The notes under the pieces were generated by a model, which did not search any database, was not told the origin of the DNA, and worked only from the letters and a program-made list of their open reading frames with translations. Positions 47,840-53,751 of a stretch of DNA of 53,751 bases are shown piece by piece. Made by a program: the position numbers and the translations under genes. Within the stretch, counting starts at the first letter, position 1; each line of letters opens with the position of its first letter. The DNA is from Candidatus Uhrbacteria bacterium RIFCSPLOWO2_01_FULL_47_17 (GTDB lineage: Bacteria; Patescibacteriota; Patescibacteriia; UBA9934; GWF2-40-263), in contig MGEI01000003.1 in the NCBI GenBank assembly GCA_001791305.1, positions 182,910-236,660 on the forward strand, in the 5' to 3' direction.

Positions 47840-48805
47840 TTACTGGATTGGAACGGCTGGCGGCATCTTTTCTGTCACTGGCCGATACAGTTCCGGGTCA
47901 ATGGTGCGTTCGAAACAAATGCGGCCGCCGCCATGAGACCAGTTATCCATGAAGGACTCTCCGTATCGCATAGGGACTGCAGGATATTTGCTAAGTGAGT
48001 TTGTTTCAGATGAGTACGTGAACGTTGCGCACAACTCGAATTTAAGATCACCTTTTACAAAATACTCATAAGGTTGCTTTGTACTTGGATCCAGAGGCGG
48101 AGTAAAACCCGAGAGTGAGTCGGTGAGTTCTGATAACTGCGCAGGGATCTTGGATTTTTGTGTCCAATGATTAATGATGTTCGATTGAATCATTTGAAGA
48201 TCTTGCACGCGCTGATCATCAAATCTCATGGCACGTTGCTTTGCGGGACTTCCGATGATAAAAAATCCTGCGACAATCGCTGCAAGCACAACCACTGCAC
48301 TTGCAATGGCTGCCATGCGTGTCACGTGAGTCTTCTTCGAGGGATCACGGCGAAGCTCCCAGAGGTAGTAGGCAAACACGGCGGCTGCAACCACAAGAAC
48401 TACGAGAACTTTGAGAACAAATCGCGTTGTAATCTCTCCGCTCAAAAAACTGTTGATGAGTGTGATCAAATCAACAATGATGGTGATTGATGCAAGGAAT
48501 AATGTGAGATACAAAAGCCATTTGCGAATGCGAGAGTCTTTTTTGTGAGGATCTTGTCGCAAATCTTTGCCAATAAGCCACGTCATAAAAATCATGACTG
48601 GCCAGACAATGAGAAGCGCGGAAATATATCCTCGAATCGCGCCGGAAGCACCCGAGTAGTAAAAATTTAATGCATCGGGAAACTTCACCTCTACGTATTG
48701 CCAAAGCAATCCGACGAAGCTGATCACACCAACATAAAGCATGGCGATCATAAGAAGATACGAAAACACATCTTTGGCAGCGGACGAATGTTTTAGAGTG
48801 GGCAT
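47840..48805 (-). CDS. DUF5671-like membrane protein
   Basis: N-terminal ~5 TM region SSAAKDVFSYLLMIAMLYVGVISFVGLLWQYVEVKFPD; soluble C-term. Confidence 0.75.
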   Translation of the reverse strand: MPTLKHSSAAKDVFSYLLMIAMLYVGVISFVGLLWQYVEVKFPDALNFYYSGASGAIRGYISALLIVWPVMIFMTWLIGKDLRQDPHKKDSRIRKWLLYLTLFLASITIIVDLITLINSFLSGEITTRFVLKVLVVLVVAAAVFAYYLWELRRDPSKKTHVTRMAAIASAVVVLAAIVAGFFIIGSPAKQRAMRFDDQRVQDLQMIQSNIINHWTQKSKIPAQLSELTDSLSGFTPPLDPSTKQPYEYFVKGDLKFELCATFTYSSETNSLSKYPAVPMRYGESFMDNWSHGGGRICFERTIDPELYRPVTEKMPPAVPIQ

Positions 48806-48829
48806 ATGATCAAAGTATAGCAAAAACAA

Positions 48830-48860
48830 AAACACCTGACGAATCAGGTGTTTTTGTTTT
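48830..48860. terminator. Bidirectional terminator
   Basis: AAAAACACCTGA-cgaa-TCAGGTGTTTTT. Confidence 0.8.
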
Positions 48861-48867
48861 CAAGCTA

Positions 48868-49080
48868 TTACGCTTGTTGAACGTTTACAGCACGTGGTCC
48901 TTTGTCAGAAGCTTCAGTTTCAAAAGAAACTTTGTCTCCAACAGAAAGATCATTGTATTGAACGTCAACTAATGCAGAAGAGTGAAAGAAAAGATCCTTA
49001 CCACCATCGTCTGGTGTGATGAATCCAAATCCCTTTTCTGTCATTGTTTTGATGGTTCCCATCATAATGTCTGACTTCAT
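48868..49080 (-). CDS. Cold shock domain protein
   Basis: GTIKTMTEKGFGFITPDDGGKDLFFHSSAL...VSFETEASDKGPRAVNV; promoter TTGACA-17-TATAGT at 49161-49189. Confidence 0.93.
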   Translation of the reverse strand: MKSDIMMGTIKTMTEKGFGFITPDDGGKDLFFHSSALVDVQYNDLSVGDKVSFETEASDKGPRAVNVQQA

Positions 49081-49226
49081 GTGATTTATCCGCAAATTAT
49101 GGCCGCTTTGCGAAATTCGACGAATCTCCGCGTTTGTGTGGCTTACTTTTGCTTGGCTGCACTATACACCAAATACCGGATTTTGTCAATGGATCGACGG
49201 AAAGATGTCAAGGGGGAGAGATGAAA

Positions 49227-49297
49227 GGCGGAAAGGGCGGAGAGGGCGGAAAAGGCTAAGAAAATAAACGCTTATGTTGTTATTCGCCCTTTCCGCC
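49227..49297. repeat. 13-bp perfect inverted repeat upstream of greA
   Basis: GGCGGAAAGGGCG (49227-49239) and CGCCCTTTCCGCC (49285-49297). Confidence 0.8.
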
Positions 49298-49327
49298 TTC
49301 TTCGCCCTTCTGCTATACTTCCCCCAT

Positions 49328-49840
49328 ATGCGTCTCCCAACTCGAAAAAAAGAACTGGATAACAATCAGCTGAAGGGCGATGATGGTCCTGTGTACCTCA
49401 CAAAAGCCGGGCTTGAGAAACTCGAGCATCAACTGGTTGATCTTGAAGTCCAGCACAAACAGGCGGTAAAAGACACACAGACGACTGGTGAGCTTGGGGA
49501 TTTCTCGGAAAACGCGGAGTACCAGGAAGCAAAACACCGTATGCGTAATCTGGCATCGAGAATGACGATTATCAAAGAGAAACTGAAAAACATGATCGTG
49601 ATTGAAAAAGACGAAACGGACGCGGATCGCATTCAACTCGGGTCAACGGTTGTGCTCAATATGAACGATCGAACACTCACATTCGAGATCGTTGGGCCAC
49701 ATGAAGCAAACCCAATGCGTGGAAGAATCTCACACCTCTCCCCGCTTGGCTCGCACCTGATCGGACACACAGTAGGTGAAACGATTTCGGTTGTGACGCA
49801 TGGCGATGAATTGGTTTATACGATTCTCAAAGTAACATGA
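49328..49840 (+). CDS. greA: Transcription elongation factor GreA
   Basis: YLTKAGLEKLEHQLVDLE, GELGDFSENAEYQEAKH, ISHLSPLGSHLIGHTVGE; start refined to MRLPTRKK. Confidence 0.93.
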   Translation: MRLPTRKKELDNNQLKGDDGPVYLTKAGLEKLEHQLVDLEVQHKQAVKDTQTTGELGDFSENAEYQEAKHRMRNLASRMTIIKEKLKNMIVIEKDETDADRIQLGSTVVLNMNDRTLTFEIVGPHEANPMRGRISHLSPLGSHLIGHTVGETISVVTHGDELVYTILKVT

Positions 49841-49848
49841 ATTCCCCC

Positions 49849-49935
49849 GTGTCATTCCGACCGAGGAGTCATCGACGAGTGGAGGAATCTCACATTTAGA
49901 AACGCGGGATCCCTCGGCTTCGCTCGGGATGACAC
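49849..49935. repeat. Intergenic inverted-repeat element
   Basis: GTGTCATTCC ... GGGATCCCTCGGCTTCGCTCGGGATGACAC with matching termini. Confidence 0.7.
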
Positions 49936-49939
49936 AAGA

Positions 49940-49968
49940 AAAAAGCTGGACATTACGTCCAGCTTTTT
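49940..49968. terminator. Bidirectional terminator overlapping guaB1-like 3' end
   Basis: AAAAAGCTGGAC-attac-GTCCAGCTTTTT. Confidence 0.85.
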
Positions 49969-51398
49969 GTTACAGGCTTCCCTTCTTCATATCCGGATGC
50001 AGTCTGTACTCCAACAATTGCTTTTTCATGAAATTCATCGAGATTGCGCGCACCCGAGTATGTGCACGCACTGCGAACTCCCGCCGTGATTTCATCGATA
50101 ATGTCCTCAACACTTTCTTGGCCTGGATTCAAATACATGCGCGTTTGACTCACCCCCTCTTCGAAGAATTCTTTCTGCGCCTGCTCAAACGGATCTGTAT
50201 TCTCGGTACGATTCGTCACCGCGCGTCGTGACGCCATGCCAAATTGTTCTTTATACATGCGACCATTCTCGTCGAACTGAACATCCGCCGGGCTCTCGTA
50301 CGTTCCGGCAAACCAAGTTCCGATCATAACCGAATGTGCGCCGGCCGCAAGTGCGAGCGCGACATCACGCGGATGCTTTACGCCTCCATCCGCACACACG
50401 AACGCACCATGCGCCCGCGCGTACTTCGCGACTTCTGATACAGCCGAAAATTGCGGACGTCCGACTCCAGTCGTCATGCGCGTTTTACACGCCCCGCCCG
50501 GACCCACTCCCACTTTCAAATGCGTTGCGCCTGCGTCGATCAAATCCTTCGCCGCCGCTTCGCCTACGATGTTCCCAGCCATAATCGGTTTCGACGGACC
50601 AACGAGCGAGCGCGCTTTCTTTACGGCATCAATCATCATCTTCTGATGTCCGTGCGCAGTGTCGAGAACAATCATATCGACGCCGATCTGGTTTAATCGA
50701 TCGAGTGTTTCGTCGAGGCCAAAACGAATTCGAACTGCCACGGCAGTGAGGAGATTTCCACTAGAGTTTAGCGCCGGCTTATACTGCACCGCGCGAACAC
50801 AGCCCTTTTTTGTCATGACGCCGGCGAGCGTTCCGTCGAGATTCACAACGGGCGCAATCGAAAGTCGACGATCGTGAAGTGTTTGAAAAATCTCTTTTGG
50901 TGTTTGTGTGCTCGGAACCGTAATCAAATCGCGCGTCATGACGTCGACGAGACGGTTATAGCGATCGCGACGATACGCATCTTTCTCTGTAAAAATTCCA
51001 ACAGGCTTGTTTTGTTTATCGACGATAATGACGGCGCGATGCGCTCGCTTGTTGATGAGGTTCAACGCGGTCTGCACAGACTCTTGCTCATCGAGCACAA
51101 TCGGCGTCTCAAATACCGGATGACAAACCTTTGTTGCCTTTACGATCTCTTCGATGCGCTCGAGCGACATGTCCTGTGTGAGAACCACGAGACCGCCGCG
51201 ACGTGTCACTGCTTCCGACATACGTTTTCCTGCAACTGCCGTCATGTTCGAGACAACGATCGGCAACGTCATTCCCGTTCCGTCTTGTGGCGAAAGGTCA
51301 ACGTTCATGCGCGAGACAATATCCGAAAACTGCGGCATGAGAAAGACATCCTGATAAGTCAGTTCTTTTTCGGCGTCGAGCGGATGAAGGAAGTGCAT
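49953..51398 (-). CDS. IMPDH/GMP reductase family protein with CBS domains, GuaB1-like
   Basis: TYQDVFLMPQ, CBS pair, KVGVGPGGACKTRMTTGVGRPQFSAV, ADGGVKHPRDVALALAAGAHSVMIGTWFAGTYESPADVQ. Confidence 0.88.
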   Translation of the reverse strand: MHFLHPLDAEKELTYQDVFLMPQFSDIVSRMNVDLSPQDGTGMTLPIVVSNMTAVAGKRMSEAVTRRGGLVVLTQDMSLERIEEIVKATKVCHPVFETPIVLDEQESVQTALNLINKRAHRAVIIVDKQNKPVGIFTEKDAYRRDRYNRLVDVMTRDLITVPSTQTPKEIFQTLHDRRLSIAPVVNLDGTLAGVMTKKGCVRAVQYKPALNSSGNLLTAVAVRIRFGLDETLDRLNQIGVDMIVLDTAHGHQKMMIDAVKKARSLVGPSKPIMAGNIVGEAAAKDLIDAGATHLKVGVGPGGACKTRMTTGVGRPQFSAVSEVAKYARAHGAFVCADGGVKHPRDVALALAAGAHSVMIGTWFAGTYESPADVQFDENGRMYKEQFGMASRRAVTNRTENTDPFEQAQKEFFEEGVSQTRMYLNPGQESVEDIIDEITAGVRSACTYSGARNLDEFHEKAIVGVQTASGYEEGKPVTKSWT

Positions 51399-51425
51399 AA
51401 AAAAAGTCGATAAGTCGTTGAGTCG

Positions 51426-52175
51426 TTAAGTGAAGGAGATTCTTTGTTCTGGTTCTGGCGCCGATACGGGCTCATCTATCTTCAACAGCTTTTTCAGTTG
51501 AACAACTTCTGTGTTCGTGAGTTCTCGGTGTTGTCCAACGATCAGATTTCCAAGTTCGATGTTCATGACGCGAATGCGCATGAGCTTTCGGACATCATAC
51601 CCAAGTTCTTCACACATGCGACGAATTTGGCGATTACGTCCTTCGGTAAGCGTGATGTGAAATGTGTCGGCGGATTCTCGAGAAACGATCGCGGGTTTGG
51701 TCATGGAACCAAGGATCACGAGTCCGCGACGCATCGTCTCAAGATCTTTATCTTCAATTGGACGATCGACGGTGACGACGTATTCCTTGTCGTGATCATA
51801 TCGCGGATGCGTAATGCGTTCCGAGAGGCGGCCGTCGTTTGTAAGCAACAAAAGTCCACAGGAGGCGACGTCCAAGCGGCCAATCGGAAATACGCGTTCT
51901 GGATAATTCACGTACTGAATGACGTTATCGTGCGCGTTTGGATCGACAGATGTAATAATCCCAACTGGCTTGTTAAATGCGAGGTAAACCTCTTTTGGTT
52001 TTGCGACCTGCAACATTTGTCCATCCACAACAACTTCGTCCGAATCATCCACTTTTAGTCCGAGTTCCGAGACTTGTCCGTTTACCACAACTTTGCCAGA
52101 TGAAATCAAATCATCGGCTTTGCGTCGCGAGCAGACGCCACGGTCTGCAAGGTATTTGTTAATGCGGGTTTTCAT
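51426..52175 (-). CDS. RsuA/RluB-family pseudouridine synthase
   Basis: S4 domain MKTRINKYLADRGVCSRRKADDLISSGKVVVNG; VFPIGRLDVASCGLLLLTNDG, EGRNRQIRRMCE. Confidence 0.95.
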   Translation of the reverse strand: MKTRINKYLADRGVCSRRKADDLISSGKVVVNGQVSELGLKVDDSDEVVVDGQMLQVAKPKEVYLAFNKPVGIITSVDPNAHDNVIQYVNYPERVFPIGRLDVASCGLLLLTNDGRLSERITHPRYDHDKEYVVTVDRPIEDKDLETMRRGLVILGSMTKPAIVSRESADTFHITLTEGRNRQIRRMCEELGYDVRKLMRIRVMNIELGNLIVGQHRELTNTEVVQLKKLLKIDEPVSAPEPEQRISFT

Positions 52176-52204
52176 AGCGGAAGTATTGTAACACAGTCGC
52201 AGTC

Positions 52205-52288
52205 AAAGGGGTCAGGTCTGGAATTTGAAATTTGTGTAAAATCATTAATGAATACATCAAAATTCCAAATTCCAGACCTGACCCCTTT
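52205..52288. repeat. 23-bp perfect inverted repeat element with 38-nt loop
   Basis: AAAGGGGTCAGGTCTGGAATTTG ... CAAATTCCAGACCTGACCCCTTT. Confidence 0.85.
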
Positions 52289-52327
52289 TTCGCGCACAAA
52301 AAAACAGACGCATGCGCGTCTGTGAGA

Positions 52328-53095
52328 TTACTTGATCTTCCCTGTCAGTTCCGCCCAATTTGCCTTGGGCTTGAGACGCTTCGAGCCGGCTGCGCAGAGC
52401 GGGCAGTCCTTTGGTTCCCAGGTGTCAATGTCGTAGTGACGGACGTAGTGAATCGGCGTGCCTTCGAACTCGAACTCTTTGGATCGATGAACAAGCGTGA
52501 ACACAAGAGGAGCAAATTGGACAGGAGTTGGATTTCCAAAGCGCACACCACTGCGCACTCGGCTCAGAGTTGTTGTCGTTGTCACGAGCTCTTCAACCTG
52601 TAACACGACTTCATTTGGATCGATCTGGAACCGTTTCCACACCTGAGTGTTGTTTGAACCTTTTTCTGTAAAGTCATGCTGACACCCAAGGCGTCGAGCA
52701 ACTTCATAGGAAAAAACCGCGCTCGCATGATCCGATCCAATGATCCAATCCACTTTACCTACTTTTTTAATAAGTGGATGGCTCATCTTGTGTAAACAAT
52801 CAACAATTTGACGAGCCATGAGCTCGCAGAGATTTGTGTATCGGAGCACGCGCAACGTATCCACAAACCCGTTCGAACATTTTCCAGACGTAAGTTCCGC
52901 ATGCGGATCTTTCGGGTCACCCGAATGAAGCCAGAGGGCGTCACACGCATAAAAAAAATGATCAAATGCTTCCGGCGTCAATGGAAATGAAAATTGTTTG
53001 GATCGCAATTGACGAACCGTTTCATTATCCATGAGAACAACATCTTCTGAACTGAGATTTTCCCACTTTCCTAAAGTCATAAACATGAAATACAT
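52328..53095 (-). CDS. Orotate phosphoribosyltransferase-like protein with C-terminal Cys pair
   Basis: HAELTSGKCSNGFVDT, PRPP-binding-like VVLQVEELVTTTTTL, terminal CPLCAAGSKRLKPKANW. Confidence 0.65.
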   Translation of the reverse strand: MYFMFMTLGKWENLSSEDVVLMDNETVRQLRSKQFSFPLTPEAFDHFFYACDALWLHSGDPKDPHAELTSGKCSNGFVDTLRVLRYTNLCELMARQIVDCLHKMSHPLIKKVGKVDWIIGSDHASAVFSYEVARRLGCQHDFTEKGSNNTQVWKRFQIDPNEVVLQVEELVTTTTTLSRVRSGVRFGNPTPVQFAPLVFTLVHRSKEFEFEGTPIHYVRHYDIDTWEPKDCPLCAAGSKRLKPKANWAELTGKIK

Positions 53096-53165
53096 TCCCT
53101 TGTTGAAAGAACTCCCTTTGATCTCGCACTTTTTCGAACAAAAGAATCTTAACAAAAAGAGAGAT

Positions 53166-53751
53166 TTATGACAACCCCTCTATTATCTGTTCTTGTAATT
53201 TGAACCATTCCTCTTCTTTGCGTTTGTATTCTTCATCGAGCTCCCCGAGTCGCGTTGCCTTCTCCGGCGCATACTCGGTGGGATTCTCGAAATAAAACTG
53301 GAGGATTTCACTGCGCTCGCGATCAAGAGCCTTCATGAGTTTCTCGAGACGCTCGACGGCACGCTGTAATTCTTTGATCTTCGCACGAGCCTCGGCCTTC
53401 TTGACATGTGCCGCGTTCCCTCCTCCTGTCGAGGGAGAGCCAGGGGAGGTCTCCCTTCGAACTTCCATTTCCATAATCTCCGCAAGATCCGCCACATATT
53501 CCTCATACGGCCCAGGATAATTCCTCAGCGTGCCGAAGCGAATTTCGAGAACTTTGTCGCAAAGCGCGTTTACGAATGTGCGAGCGTGGGAAACAAAAAT
53601 CACTGTGCCTTCGTACTGTTTCAATGCAACCGCAAGCGCTTCGGCCGTCTCGACGTCGAGGTGGTTCGTTGGCTCGTCGAGGAGGAGGACAGAGTGTTCA
53701 TGAAGCAGAATGCCGGCGAGACACAGGCGGGCTCGTTCACCTCCGGAGAGA
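53166..53751 (-). CDS. ABC-F family ATPase (partial, C-terminal part)
   Basis: Open at window end: SGGERARLCLAGILLHEHSVLLLDEPTNHLDVETAEALAVALKQYEGTVIFVSHARTF, C-terminal coiled coil. Confidence 0.9.
   Translation of the reverse strand, partial: LSGGERARLCLAGILLHEHSVLLLDEPTNHLDVETAEALAVALKQYEGTVIFVSHARTFVNALCDKVLEIRFGTLRNYPGPYEEYVADLAEIMEMEVRRETSPGSPSTGGGNAAHVKKAEARAKIKELQRAVERLEKLMKALDRERSEILQFYFENPTEYAPEKATRLGELDEEYKRKEEEWFKLQEQIIEGLS

Overview
The window looks like a compact bacterial chromosome segment using the standard code (TGA is a stop). Gene content suggests a Patescibacteria/CPR-like genome, but that is inference. No rRNA, tRNA or CRISPR array was recognised. Main blocks: mreB/mreC; a UvrD-type helicase-nuclease; a VWA + FHA gene pair; a six-gene membrane complex of the group 4 hydrogenase / complex I family (8015-15167, minus); a complete F1Fo ATP synthase operon (16049-22693, minus); two convergent paralogous genes of unknown function (22828-26350) followed by another orphan (26583-27611); and mostly housekeeping genes (tatD, cvpA, metG, rsmI, sod, prx, pepA, htrA, cfa, DEAD-box helicase, msrB, ABC-F x2, greA, guaB1-like, rluB-like). 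Strongest observation: in the hydrogenase-like complex all four [NiFe]-ligating Cys of the large subunit and all four proximal [4Fe-4S] Cys of the small subunit are substituted, while the acidic/Lys residues of the membrane antiporter-like subunits appear retained. This is an Ehr-like complex that looks redox-dead, next to an H+-type ATP synthase. Second: a divergent, apparently undescribed paralogous protein family (605/552 aa ORFs), each gene with a stem-loop at the predicted mRNA 5' end. Also noted: palindromic repeats inserted in frame in coding genes, several dispersed inverted-repeat elements, a terminator-like leader before the DEAD-box helicase, and terminators that overlap coding 3' ends with the stop codon in or beside the loop. 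All homology statements are from reading the translations; no searches were run.
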